64,000 bases of DNA from Perilla frutescens. Lineage: Eukaryota; Streptophyta; Magnoliopsida; Lamiales; Lamiaceae. Below the pieces are notes generated by a model. The model saw nothing but the letters and a program-made list of their open reading frames with translations, did not search any database and was not told where the DNA came from. Shown here piece after piece: positions 11,563 to 23,194 of this stretch; positions within the stretch are counted from its first letter, which is position 1, and every line of letters begins with the position of its first letter. Both the position numbers and the translations under genes were made by a program. The stretch is taken from the NCBI GenBank assembly GCA_026008535.1, contig BRKX01000014.1:51695006-51759005 (forward strand). Reading direction: 5' to 3'.

Positions 11563-12102
11563 CTTTCCCAAAAAACAATAATACTCTAGGCTTATGAATG
11601 GGCTTCAGCCTCGCCCAACGCCCCCAACCTATTAATTTCAACCTTATCCCCTCAAGAGGCTACTCAATTTTTGGAAAATTTTAAACGCAATCCCATTTTA
11701 TTCTTCACGGCCCTTATTAATTTATAAAATATAAAAATAAATATGATGAAACACTTTACTCCTTAATCTAAAAACTAAAAATCCCATCATAACCCCCCAC
11801 ATTAGCCCCATTTATTTTCATATAATTAAACAAAGAAAAACGCTATAATTAAAAATTATATAATCATATAAAGCCCTTTTTTTTCATAACTAATAAAAGC
11901 TAGAGGTAAATTAATTTTTTTTTTTTTTTAGAAAACAACAAAAATTATAGCCCCTTTAAGTCTTGCACGTAGTTGGATGAGTAAGAGGGCAATTTGGATT
12001 AAAAGAATATTGCAGATTCCGCCATTTCATGCAAAAAGTATTTTTGGAGGTGGATTGATTCTGATTCAATTTGAGGTTATTGGAAGATGTGAGTTTCGAT
12101 TC
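11561..12102. other. Intergenic; possible outer inverted repeat
   Basis: No gene is visible. The stretch near 11690-11745 (CCATTTTATTCTTCAC ... ATTTATAAAATATAAA) loosely matches the reverse complement of 12840-12890. The hAT MITE at 12111 may therefore sit inside an older decayed element. This is weak. Confidence 0.3.
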
Positions 12103-12110
12103 AGTATGAA

Positions 12111-12578
12111 TTGGGTTGTAAACGAACTAAATTGAATCAAATATTATGATGTTCGAGCTCGGTTCGTTAATGAATAATTAAGCTCGGGTTCAGTTCAAAC
12201 TCGAATCGAGCTTTTTTCTCTTGTTCAAGTTCCGCTCGATAAATATTTATCATGTTCAAGCTCGACTTGTGAAATGCTCAAAAATTTATTAAACGATCTT
12301 AAGCTCGAATGCTAGAAAAAAAAAACTTGTTTAATTTACATATTCGAGCTCGAATTTGAAAAAATAGCTTATTTTATTTACCCAAGCTCGAGCTAGAACA
12401 TATTCACGAGCTGACCAAGCCGAATACTACTCTGTTCGAGTTCAGCGATCGATAATTTTATCGAACTCGATTTGAGGCACGAGCTCGATAAAATTATCGA
12501 GCTGGACTTGAACAGAGTAACTATATTCAAGCCGAACTCCGAATAGCTCGAAAGTGGCTCTGCTCATTTATAGCCCTA
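12111..12578. mobile_element. hAT-type MITE, AGCTCGA-rich
   Basis: The ends TTGGGTTGTAAAC and ...TTTATAGCCCTA are imperfect inverted repeats. They are flanked by a perfect 8-bp duplication AGTATGAA (12103-12110 and 12579-12586), the hAT signature. The interior is packed with GAGCTCGA-type words in both orientations. It belongs to the same family as 42864-43284. Confidence 0.85.
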
Positions 12579-12586
12579 AGTATGAA

Positions 12587-13777
12587 CATAGATTAATCGT
12601 GAAGAATATGATTTTCTCTCTCTTCTACTTAATACATGATACATGAGAATGCATTATGTAGAAAGACGAAAAAACATTAAAACGATTGTTGCTGAGATGG
12701 AGGATTATGTTTTGATTATAGCATTTTGTTTTTGTAATATGGAAAAGGATGATGCTACAGTATAATTAAGGGGCTATGGTAGCTAGGGTTTTAGATTTTT
12801 AAGGTTAACGGGTAAAAATGGTTTATCTATTTTTTATTTTTTTTTTATAAATTAGTGAAATTATGAAGAGTAAAACGGAGGCTATCCCCCCCTTTAATTA
12901 GTTTGATAGAGAATTATTAAGCACACTAATTTTTAAATTATAAGACAAAATATTATGACGCTAGCTTAGAGAAATTTGAAGAAATAGAGAGACAATAAAT
13001 GTTAAAAGTAGTATAAAATATTTTCAATTACTTCATATTTTGCTTCATATTCCATAAATATACATGCATGCATGTTTTCAAATTCAACGAAGAGAAGAAC
13101 CTCAAGATAAATCCAAAATTCCAAAAGATGATATGTTTGAATTCTAGAATAAACATCTTGTTTTGTGTAAATTTTGCAAGTCTCGATCATAATAAATATA
13201 ATTCAACTCATATATATATATATACAGTAAATCCATAAATAAATAATATAAAAAATATTTAAATAATTAGCTAAACTATTATTTAAAATAATAGAAAGCT
13301 AACAACTTTAGTTCCATTAAATAAGGATTTGGTAATATCGAATATAATAGTATAAAAGGACCTACTAAAACAAAGAAAAAATACAAGAATTTATCGAAAT
13401 TAAATAAAATATAAAAGTACATAAACTTGTTAAAATAAATTATCAAAATAAAATTAAAGAGCCTACTAATAAAATTATGCAAGAATATATCGAAACAAAT
13501 TAAAAGATATAATTATAAAGACCTAAAAATGTATTTAGATAAAATTATAATAAATCAGGATTCTTAGACGAAGGATGCTCGCGGTCCCTCCGACAGCTGG
13601 ATAAATTGTGAGAAGCAAAAAAGAAACTACATTGACGAAATTAAGATATTAATTTATTCGTTGCCCACATTTGAAGTTTTTTTAATTATTCTACTTTAAG
13701 TAATTTCAGTCCACTTTCTTTATCGGATTCTTATAACTCATTATTAATTTTAATGTTTTAATAATATTAATTTATTA
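12587..13777. other. AT-rich intergenic stretch
   Basis: I see no gene with domain content or a plausible start. The open frames near 13002-13190 and 13279-13482 are AT-rich runs of Phe, Ile, Leu and Tyr and look accidental. Confidence 0.6.
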
Positions 13778-14027
13778 CTTCCTCCGTCCCGATTTAATAG
13801 GCTGATTGAAAATTTGACAAGGATCAAAAAAAAAATTGGGAACCACAATTAATCAATAAACTTCCTAATATACCCTATTTATTTCTTTGATGTTGAATTA
13901 ATGTCTAATGTGAACATATTAAATAGGAATATATATTAGTAAATTAGCTAAATATATATATAAACATGCTTATATATTGGGACATCCCAAAAAGGAAAAC
14001 AAGCCTATCAAAGTGAAACGGAGGGAG
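13778..14027. mobile_element. Stowaway-type MITE
   Basis: The ends CTTCCTCCGTCCCGATTTA and the inverted AAGTGAAACGGAGGGAG are flanked by TA (13776-13777, 14028-14029). Subterminal AATAGGCT pairs with AGCCTAT on the other arm. It is non-coding. Confidence 0.82.
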
Positions 14028-14029
14028 TA

Positions 14030-14688
14030 TAAAAATAAATTTTATTATAGGCATAATTATTAATCTAATTAACTATGAAATAATGAATTAACTAAAAATG
14101 AAAATTAAATAATAAATAATAATTATAACCCTAATTTGGTGGAATAAATCCTAAGTAGCGTATAGTTGTAAAATTAAACTAACCAAACGAAAATTAAAAT
14201 TGAAGAAAAATAATAAAGTTCATAATGGGACATGAAAGTGGGATATAGAGATAGTTTGGACTAAGAAAATATTTGACAAAATTACGAATTTATCTTTTGG
14301 TTATTCTTCCCTCACATTTGAAGCTTGCAAGATTCTGGTCTTGTCGATTTAATTCCTTCTATTTTTTGGGTAGAAATTTCTCGTTACACTATTTCGTGTT
14401 TCACTCTGTGTTTCATCATTAAATTTATGATTTTAATAATATTTATTATAAAATAAAAATGAATTATAACATAAATAACCATAATCAACATTTATCAACA
14501 AAAAAAAAGAATTAAAAACATTATAAAACATAATTTTGAAAAAATCAACCATAATAATCAATTATTAATTGAAAATCAAAAATTAAATATTAAAAAATAA
14601 TTATAAACCCTAATTAGGTGGGGTGAACCCTAAAAATAATCACAAAATTAAACTAAATCACATAAAAATAAAATTGAAGAAAAAAAAG
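14030..14688. other. Intergenic AT-rich DNA with family-shared motif
   Basis: No gene. Twice (about 14125-14215 and 14610-14690) it carries a word resembling CTAATTAGGTGGGGTGAACC followed by AAAATTAAACTAA and an ATTGAAGAAAAA tail. The same block recurs near 21825-21905 and 44525-44565. Confidence 0.5.
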
Positions 14689-15172
14689 TAGGGGTGAACA
14701 TTTTGACTATTTCGATCTAAAAATCATAAAACCGAATAGACCGAGTTGGGAAATATTTAGGACTGAACCGAACCAAATTAAGGGGAGGACCGAACTAATA
14801 ACAATACAAACATCCGAAATATCCAACAAGTAATAATTAAAAAAATAATAAATTAATAATAAATAAAAATGCTTGATCTATTCGGTCTGTTTGGTCTGTT
14901 GTCTACAGGACCGGACCGAACCGAGGACTGAATTTTTTTTTTATAAAAAAGAACCGAATCGGACTGAAAATTTAAAAGAACCGGACCAAATGCTCGATCT
15001 ATTTGCTCTGTTTGGTCCGTTGTCTGCAGGACCAGGCCGAACCGATGACCGAATTTTTTTTTATAATAAAGAACCGAATTGGACCGAAAATTTGAAAGAA
15101 CCAGACCAAATGGGATCGAATTTGTTCGGTTCAGTTCGGTTTTTAATTTTTTTGGTTTTTTGCTCACCCCTA
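14689..15172. mobile_element. hAT-type MITE rich in GAACCGAA words
   Basis: The ends TAGGGGTGAAC and ...GCTCACCCCTA form short inverted repeats. The flanking A-rich 8-mers (AAAAAAAG and AAAAAGAG) are similar but not identical. The interior has many CGGTTCGGT/ACCGAACCG words on both strands. Confidence 0.6.
14870..15110. repeat. Tandem duplication of ~121 bp inside the MITE
   Basis: Units 14870-14990 and 14991-15110 share GATCTATT..GTCTGTTTGGTC, GTTGTCT.CAGGACC and the following 80 bp, with scattered substitutions. This creates accidental open frames on both strands. Confidence 0.85.
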
Positions 15173-15304
15173 AAAAAGAGTACAAGAAAAACTCGTAATT
15201 TGAAAATATAATATAGAGTGTAATAGAAAATCTCACGTGCGTGCGTGCATTTCAAGTTGCCAAAAAGCTCAAAAGGTAAATTAAAATTAAATAGCTCTTC
15301 TGAA

Positions 15305-15314
15305 GTATAAATAT
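15305..15314 (+). promoter_or_regulatory. Candidate TATA box of the DC1 gene
   Basis: GTATAAATAT lies about 60-70 bp upstream of the ATG at 15375. The spacing suits a short 5' leader. The transcription start is not visible. Confidence 0.45.
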
Positions 15315-15374
15315 ACTAAATGCAGCCGCTAGAGTTTGAAAGCTCAATCTAAAGAAGAAGAAGAAAAAAAAGAG

Positions 15375-18282
15375 ATGAGTGAGAAAGAAAATGAGAAGCA
15401 AGAGGAGATTCTTTATCATTTCTACCACGAACATCCACTCACACTGACTGAATATGCCGGCACCGGATACAAGCAATGCTATGGTTGCCGGAGGTACATT
15501 TTCTCCGGCGAGACGGTGTACAGATGCCGCAGCAAATGCTGGAGCGCCCCAACCCTCCACGAAGAATGCGCAGAAATGCCGCGAGAGATCAAACACTCGC
15601 TGCACCCTCACCACACCCTCATCCAAAAAGAGGTGTGGAACATCCCCACCTGCGCAATCTGCGAAGAAGATATTGTAAGGATCGGCTACTACTGCAGCAT
15701 TTCCGACTCCTGCAACTTCCAAATCCACGTCGGCTGCGCGCAGAGCGCCGCCGTCGTGCAGAGGTCAGCTGGCGGCGAGCGCAGCCGCATGAACCACCCC
15801 AGCCATCCGCAGCACGAGCTGACGCTGCTGTGGAGGCCCGGGCGGTCGTGCTTGTTCCGGTGTGATGCTTGCAACACCGTGCAGAAAGGGAGCTCCTATA
15901 TATGCATCGTTTGTCAGTATTGGATCCACGAGAGCTGCGCCGCCTTGCCCGCCACCCTTCAATACCACCACCACCGCGATCACCCGCTCTCGCTTGCTTA
16001 TCAACTCCCGCTAGAATATATCAAGTACAATTTCAAGTGCGATGCTTGTTTCAAGGACTTGCTCCCTATATATTGGGTGTATCATTGTGCGCTTTGCAGA
16101 TATGTTGTGCATATCAACTGCGCCATCAAAACATCTCCGGCTGCCACGTAAGGATTCATAATTGTTTTAATTATCAGTTTATTTGGTTAATTCGTGCATA
16201 CATGTTTTATTATAGCTAGTGTGGATTTTTTTAGCCATTTTTGGATAGAGATAAAGTTATCTTACAAACAAACTTAATAATTAATGTAATTATTTTAGCG
16301 TCCGGTAGGAATAGTCTAGTGATGAGGTGAGATTATTTGGAGACTAAAAGTCAAGAGTTTGAATTTCCTCAATACCACAGGTCGAGTATCTGAGTAAAAA
16401 AAATATAATTATTTTAGCCATTGTTACTAAGTGGTAATATATAATTATGTTTTTAGCCACTTTTTAAAAAAAAATTATTTATAGCCACTTTTTGATAAAA
16501 ATACTTAATCACCCTTAATTAAAATTGTGAGATGCACAATTAAAGTGCACTATTTGGGTGCACGAATGAGCTATGATCGTGTAACAGTACAAATTAATAT
16601 TGCTGCACGAATAAGGGGCACGACCAAGTCCATTCGCGCAACATTATAAATTTGTATATTATTGCACGAATTGACGGTACACGACTGAGCGTTGTCATGT
16701 AATAATTCAAATTTACACGACTAAGCGTATTCGTGCAGTAATATAATTTTACATTGTTGCACGATTAGGGTACACGACATAGGGTTATTTTGTCCAAGTG
16801 ATTAGAAACATATTTTTTAAAATAGTGGCTAGAAATACCTTTTTACTAAGCGAAAATGTCTATCTAAAAATTTACGCCTTGTTACTAAAGTACCCCTCGA
16901 GGTACTAATCACCGAGCACTTCAATAAGGGTATTTTAGTCATTTCACCCAAAAATTGTTAAAGTAATGAGTCTCCCCTACTAAGTTTTTGGCCAGCATAT
17001 ATAACATTTTCACTATCTAAATTGGCTAGTTTCCCCATTTGTATATCTCTATATATACTCTTAAATGTTAATTACTTTTGCCTCTAGGAGCATTGATACG
17101 AATGTGGCTGTTGATAAAGACGTGGTTGCATTTCCAATAAATAACGAAGTGGAAGAGCTGATCGGACCTTTTGTTATGAAAGTAGGAGGAGCAAATGTAA
17201 AGGCCATCCATCAAGATAATCCTGAGATTGTTAATAGCAAATACAAGTTCCATAATCACGATCATGAACTGCGTTTAGTACTCTCATCGTCACTTGATGA
17301 TCAGGAGATAGAAGAAGAAGAAGAAGATAGTGATGATGATGACGATGATGATCTCAACTACAGAAAAAAATCAGAAATAATTTGTGATGGGTGCACCACT
17401 CCAATATTTGAGAAGAAACAAAGATCATCGTCATCTTCTTCAAAAAAATACTGTAACTATTACATGAGTTGCAGCGAATGCAAATACTTTCTCCACTGGG
17501 CCTGCTTCAACATACCACCGGAGCTCCCCTCTCACCCACTCCTCCACCACCTCGATCACAGCCTAATCCTCGAAACCCCACCCAAACTCGACCTAACTTA
17601 CTGTTCCGTTTGCAACGTCTACACAAACGGACTCTTTTACCAATGCACAGAGTGCGAATTCAAAGTAGATATCAAGTGCGCTTCTCTTCCCGGCACCATA
17701 AAACACGTGGCTCACCCCCACCACCTCAAGCTCATCAGTAGAGAGATTACGAGGGAAAGCAGCTACATTAAACGACTCTGCGGCGCATGCGGCCGTAACA
17801 CATATGCCGATGCATGTTACAGATGCGATATCTGCCAACTTATTCTGCACTCTTCTTGCGCCCTGCTACCTGCAGCGGTGACTCAGCGGCGATGGGATAG
17901 GCAGCCGCTGCCCCTCACGTTCGACGCCAGTGCAAACCATCCCAGTGGCTTCTACTGCGACGTCTGTGAGGGAGAGATGAATCCCAAGACGTGGATGTAT
18001 CACTGCCGCAACAGCGATATCTCCATCCATCCCAGATGCTTTCCGACTGCGTCGGGCGAGTATAGAAACATCAAGTTCGGGCAGCGGTACGTGGTCACCG
18101 GTGTTCATGACCACCCCGTCGCGTATCAACTTTTAACCGTGAAACTTCACTGCGATGTCTGCGGTTATAGGAAGGATTATGGTTGCCGTGGGTTTCAGTG
18201 TGATTCAGACAAATGCGACTTCTTCATGTGTTTAAACCCCTGCGGTAAGAATCGAGAAGCTGATTTTAAGGTTGTTGGTTGA
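15375..18282 (+). CDS. DC1 (Cys/His-rich C1) domain protein
   Basis: A host gene with two exons, 15375-16147 and 17088-18282, and a GT/AG intron of 940 bp. The frame is kept (a codon split ac|g) and the product is 655 residues. I chose the first ATG, after a purine-rich leader. Exon 1 encodes a charged N-terminus and four zinc-binding repeats of the type HPL.L ... C..C ... Y.C..C....H..CA (e.g. CAICEEDIVRIGYYC, CDACNTVQKGSSYIC, CDACFKDLLPIYWVYHC). Exon 2 has an acidic patch (EEEEEDSDDDDDDD), then more repeats (CSECKYFLHWAC, CSVCNVYTNGLFYQC, CGACGRNTYADACYRC, CDVCEGEMNPKTWMYHC, CDVCGYRKDYGC). DC1 proteins are a large plant family of mostly unknown role; a few act in stress or hormone responses. 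The exon-2 acidic linker is unusual. It could instead be two adjacent genes, but the clean splice junction argues for one. Confidence 0.88.
16300..16405 (+). mobile_element. SINE in DC1 intron
   Basis: Same family as 351-470, more diverged (ATAGTCTAGTGATGAGGTGAG, GAGTTTGAATTTCCTCAATA, A-rich tail). The 13-bp target duplication TAATTATTTTAGC flanks it at 16287-16299 and 16406-16418. Confidence 0.75.
16420..16870. mobile_element. Small foldback element in DC1 intron
   Basis: Left end words GTTACTAAGTGG and TTTTTAGCCACTTTTTAAAAA are mirrored at the right as TTTTTTAAAATAGTGGCTAG and TTTTTACTAAGC. The interior is packed with GCACGAAT, CACGAC and CGTGTAA words. Ends and interior resemble the 3-kb palindrome at 18413, so both belong to one foldback family. 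Confidence 0.6.
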
Positions 18283-18412
18283 GAAAATTTCATGTCTCAT
18301 AATTATATATTGTTGTGTGCGATTGTTGGATTTCCCTGTTTGGTTTGGTTTCAATAATGTATGAAAATGAAAGCATTGTGTATCAAAAAGTAAATAAATT
18401 ATGAGCAAAATT

Positions 18413-21400
18413 TTTAAATAGCCATTTTTATTTAGTAAATTGTAAATAACTACTTTTTTAAAAAATAATGTATCTAATTATTATGAAAAAAAGTACTATA
18501 ATACCCTTACTTTCATATTTAATATTAAGAAATATTATATGTATATATATAATATATATTGTGTTAATAGGGGTAAATAGTCATTATCACTTAGTAAATA
18601 ATGTAAATAACCAATTTTTAAAAAAATGATGTATCATCGTTCTCTCTCTTCAATCTATATCGTCGTTCTCTCCCCCACTCGTCTCTCTCATTTTCAATCG
18701 TTGTTTTATCATTTGGAACAAAACTATAATTAGTGAAGATCAAAAGCTATGAGTTTTGAAGATTATCAGAATTTTTCATCTCTGTAATCACCGTTTCAGC
18801 GATAAATTATTTGATGCAAAGTCAAAAATTAAGGATTCAATGCGAGTTAGGTGATTTTAAGAAGTTCTGTTGACATCGCGTGTGTTGTTTTTTGCGTCAA
18901 TAAGGTATGATTTTTATGCATCTGTACTCTTTTTATTGATCTATATATTAAGTTTTTGTTTTTTTTTGTTTGGAAGTGGTGGAAAAATTGAATATTCTTT
19001 GGTGCACGAATCGATTTCTTTCGGTATACAAGTATTAGAGTAGAATCGTGCACCAATTTATTTATAACGTGTGGAATATCTATTTTTTTACTATTGCACG
19101 ATTACACGAATTATAGCAGAATAATGAACTTGTGTGTATCTATGGATTTTTGAAGTAGTGCACGAATACACGAATAAATATATTAATGCAATCGTGTTTC
19201 AAGTTAATATTCAACTGCTACACGAGTACACGAATGAGCATAATCGTGTTCTCGTGTATTGAAATTGTTATATTGAACTATTTGTGTACTCGTGTAGTAG
19301 TTAAATATTTAACTAATGCACGATAACACAACTTGAATTACTCGTGTCGTAACACTCATGTACTCATGTTGCATTATAATTTTAATTTAAACACTAGTAT
19401 ATAATTTTCCTACTCGTGTAAAATTCATGCACCACTAGATTAACTAACTATTGTCTTTGTGCATCACATGCAACTCCAAAGGGAGAAAAACAAACTATAT
19501 ACTCGTGCATCATGTTTATGATAAATGTCGAATTGTTACCTCTTCAGGGAATTGTTCGTTATGAGGATGAGATTGTTAGAAATCATCGTCCATGATTGTT
19601 CAGCGACTGTTGAATCTTGTAGTTTTTTCAGTTTTTAGTGTTGATACTCGACTTCAATGGCGGTGACTGGCGAGATATATTTTTAGTTTGAGCATGAGAA
19701 AATATCAATGTGAATCAGCGTTCTTTGTTTCCGAGTGTGATAAAAGATTACTATGAATCTGATTTGTTTTTAAATATATTAGATATTATGAATTTGATTT
19801 GTTTTTAAATATATTAGGGTATTTTTATTTTATGAAATAATAATGTTAAAAATACATTATATTCAAATATTATTTAGTGTTAATAGGGGCAAATAGCCAT
19901 TATCACTTAGTAAATAATATAAATAGCCGGTTTTTAAAAAAAATGATGTATTTAGCCTTTTAGGATGTAAATATACATCAATACCCTTACTTCCATATGA
20001 TTAATATTTGAATATAATGTATTTTTAACATTATTATTTCCTAAAATAAAAATACTCTAATATATTTAAAAACAAATCAGATTCATAATAATCTAATATG
20101 TTTAAAAACAAATCAGATTCATAGTAATATTTTATCACACCCGGAAACAAAGAACGCTGATTCACATTGATATTTTCTCACGCTCAAACTAAAAATATAT
20201 CTCGTCAGTCGTCGCCATTAAAGTCGAGTATCAACACTGAAAACTGAAAAAATACATGATTCAACAGTCGTTGAACAATCATGGACGATAATTTCGAATA
20301 ACCTCATCCTCATAACGAACAATTCCCTGAAGAGGTAATCATTCGACCTTTATCATAAACATGATGCACGAGTATATAGTTTGTTTTTCTCCCTTTGGAG
20401 TTGCATGTGATGCACGAAGACAATAGTTCGTTAATCTAGTGGTACATAAATTTTACACGAGTAGAAAAATTATATACTAGTGTTTAAATCGAAATTATAA
20501 TACAACACGAGTACACGAGTGTTACGACACGAGTAATTCAAGTCATGTTATCGTGCATTGGTTAAATATTCAACTACTACACGAGTACACGAATAATTCA
20601 ATACATGAGAAGACGATTATGCTCATTCGTGTACTCGTGTAGCAGTTGAATATTAACTTGAAACACGATTGCATTAGTATATTTATTCGTGTATTCGTAC
20701 ACTACTTCAAAAATCCATGGATACACACGACTTCATTATTTTGCTAATTCGTGTAATGGTACAACAGTAAAAAAATTGATATTCCACACGTTATAAATAA
20801 TTGGTGCACGATTCTACTCCAATACTCGTGTACCGAAAGAAATCGATTCGTGCACCAAAGAACATTCAATTTTTCCACCACTTCCAAACAAAGAAAAATA
20901 AAAACTTAATATCTAGATCAATAAAAAGAGTACAAATACATAAAAATCATATCTTATTGACGCAAAAAACAACACACGCGATGTCAACAGAACTTCTTAA
21001 AATCACCTAACTCGTATTGAATCCCTAATTCTTGACTTTGCATCAGATAATTAATTACTGAAATGGTGATTACAGAGATAAAAAAATCGTGATAATCTTC
21101 AAAAATCATAGCTTTTGATCTTCGCTAATTGTAATTTTGTTCCAAATGATAAAACAACGATTGAAAAGCAGAGAGGCGAGTGAGGAGAAAACGACGTTAC
21201 AGATTGAAGAGAGAGAAAATCAGATTTTTTTCCCCAAATCTTATTGATATATGAATATATATTATATATATATATATACGTATAATATTCCTTAATATTA
21301 AATATGAAAGTAAGGGTATTATAGTACTGTTTTTTTCATAATGGCGAGATACATTATTTTTTAAAAAAGTGGCTATTTACATGATTTACTAAGTAAAAAT

Positions 21401-21421
21401 GGCTATTTAAAAATTTTGCTC
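18413..21421. mobile_element. 3-kb foldback element (long palindrome)
   Basis: The left arm 18413-19872 and right arm 20002-21421 are near-identical inverted copies with a loop of about 130 bp. The outer ends read GCAAAATTTTTAAATAGCC and the inverted GGCTATTTAAAAATTTTGC. A 69-codon open frame is present in both arms (18847-19056 minus, 20801-21010 plus) with only four residue differences, showing how alike the arms are. The interior is full of CACGAGTACACGAAT-like words. I found no transposase and no clear target duplication. A transcript would fold into a ~1.4-kb hairpin. Confidence 0.85.
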
Positions 21422-21555
21422 TATTATTTATATGAAAGTAAGGGTATTGATGTATATTTACACCCTAAAAGGCTAAATACATCATTTTTAAAAAAAACTG
21501 GCTATTTACATTATTTACTAAGTCATAATGGCTATTTACCCCTATTAACACATAA
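19879..21555. repeat. Overlapping inverted repeat sharing the foldback ends
   Basis: The loop sequence 19879-20005 (GTGTTAATAGGGGCAAATAG ... AAGGGTATT reversed) is repeated inverted at 21430-21555, ending CCCCTATTAACAC. A partial third copy is at about 18568-18636. So the palindrome is built from nested family members with related termini. Confidence 0.65.
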
Positions 21556-21592
21556 ATTAATCATTATCTACCTACGTACGCAGTCGAAATCT

Positions 21593-21952
21593 TCTATTGC
21601 ACATTTGGTGTTGCATTTCATATTGCACACTGGATTTTTTTTTTTCAATTTTTTTCCTTGATTTCAATTTCTTATGCTTTAGTTTAATTTTATACTTATT
21701 ATTTAGAATTCATCAAACTCAATTAAAATGCATTGTAATTTTTTATTATTTAATTTAAAATTTTGAGTTATTAATTGATTATTTGAAAAATAAAATACTA
21801 AAAATATATATAAAGCCGTATCTGGATAGGATGAACCCTAAATAATAAGTGTAAAATTAAATTAAAGCATAAGAAATTGAAATCAAAGAAAAAATTGATA
21901 AAAAATTAAAAAAATCGAGTATGCAGTATAAAATGCAATACAAAATGTGCAA
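21593..21952. mobile_element. Foldback MITE of ~360 bp
   Basis: Left arm TTGCACATTTGGTGTTGCAT and TATTGCACACTGGATTTTTT are mirrored by ATGCAGTATAAAATGCAAT and AAAATGTGCAACAC at the right end. The interior shares the GGATGAACCCTAAATAATAA...AAATTAAA block seen near 14610 and 44525. It is non-coding. The remaining DNA up to 22005 is unremarkable. Confidence 0.55.
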
Positions 21953-22409
21953 CACACCTAGCTATATTATCCGGCCGATGTCATGTCGATGCGATCATGT
22001 CAATAAAGAAACAAGGGTTAAGGGCCAATTTGGCCCCTGAACTATATTGGGGGGGCCAATTGGGCCCTTAAACTATTTTGGGTCTCAATTGGGCCCCTGA
22101 ATCGTGATTTAAGGCTCAATCAAGCCCCTCCGTCAATCCTCACTTAATGCCCGTTAAGTGATAGCCAAAACGACGTCGTTTTGGCTCTGATCCAAAAAAA
22201 AATAAAATTAAATGAATGAAAATCCGAACCCGCCCCGCCCACCCATGGAGAATCCGACCCGATCCCTTCTAATTTGGGGATCGATTTCATATACTCCCCC
22301 AAAACCAAATTCATTTCAAGAACCCTAAAACCCCAAAATTCTCTTGAAGCTCCCCAACTCACCTCCAATCTCTGAAATTGAAGGTAATCTTCAAGCTTCG
22401 CACGCAATC

Positions 22410-22980
22410 ATGGAGGCTCAATCGTCATCGAGCTCAACTTCATATAGAAGGAGCCAAAGTTTAAATTTGAGTGGAGGCAGCAGGTTATGCGATTGTGGCA
22501 TTCCAGAAGTGATGAAGACGTCCTGGACAAATGCAAACCCGGGAAGAAGATTTTATAGTTGTCGAAACTATAATGTAAGTATGAATTGGAGAACTTCATG
22601 TCAGATTTTGGATACACTTTTAGGAAAATTTGTTAAACTCTTATAAAATTTGATAATTGCAGTCACCAAATGAGAGGATTTCAAAACGAGGTTGTAATAA
22701 TTTTAGGTGGTTTGATGTTGAGCCTATGAGTGATAGGGCAAAGGAGGTGATAAACACATTGAAGATGGAGAAGAGGCAACTATTGAAGGAGAATAAGCAA
22801 TTGAATGAAAAATGCAGTGAAGATGGAAGGTCTGAGGAGATTGAACTTCTTTCTGCCAATATCAGTGAGCTGCAAATGAAAGCTAATGTTGAAGTGAAGA
22901 TGATGAAGAATAGGCTTAAAATATTGTACTTTGCTTTAGTTGTATCTTGGTTCTTGCTAATCTATGTAAGTTTGAAGTAA
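22410..22980 (+). CDS. MULE-borne GRF zinc-finger, coiled-coil, membrane-anchor protein
   Basis: Two exons, 22410-22574 and 22663-22980 (GT/AG intron, phase 0), give 160 residues. The Ser-rich N-terminus is followed by a GRF-type zinc finger (about residues 29-75). Its Cys residues are in CDCGIPEVM, GRRFYSCRNYN and RGCNNFRWFD, and it spans the splice site. A Lys/Glu-rich coiled coil follows (about 80-135), then a C-terminal hydrophobic segment (ILYFALVVSWFLLIYVSL), a likely tail anchor. GRF fingers bind nucleic acid in other proteins. Small plant GRF proteins of this shape are common and annotated as uncharacterised (At1g43920-like). Its place, convergent with the transposase and next to the left terminal repeat, recalls mudrB in maize MuDR, although it has no visible sequence kinship. 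Its role is unknown. Confidence 0.8.
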
Positions 22981-23194
22981 AATGCAGCTTTAATCATTTG
23001 TAGTGTATGATCTCAGAAGCTGTATTAGTTAGTCCATCATCTGTAGGCTATCATCTTTTATGAGATCAATGTATCTACCACAGTTTATGTGTTTTGATAT
23101 TAATATGAATTCTTGATTTTTATGACAGTTACTACAACTCTTTTAAAGTGATGATTGGATAAATTTGAACAACTGCACATAACATAAATTATAG

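Noticed and set aside
13002..13482. Hydrophobic AT-rich ORFs as membrane proteins
   Set aside because: They are runs of Phe/Tyr/Leu/Ile encoded by AT-rich DNA, with no start context, introns or homology I recognise.
15252..15728. Antisense ORF over DC1 exon 1
   Set aside because: It is the shadow of the Cys/His-rich coding frame; the sense strand has the domains and the splice junction.
18847..21010. The twin 69-codon ORFs in the palindrome as a real small gene
   Set aside because: They are mirror copies caused by the inverted repeat, have low-complexity basic content and no gene signals. They are useful only as evidence of arm identity.
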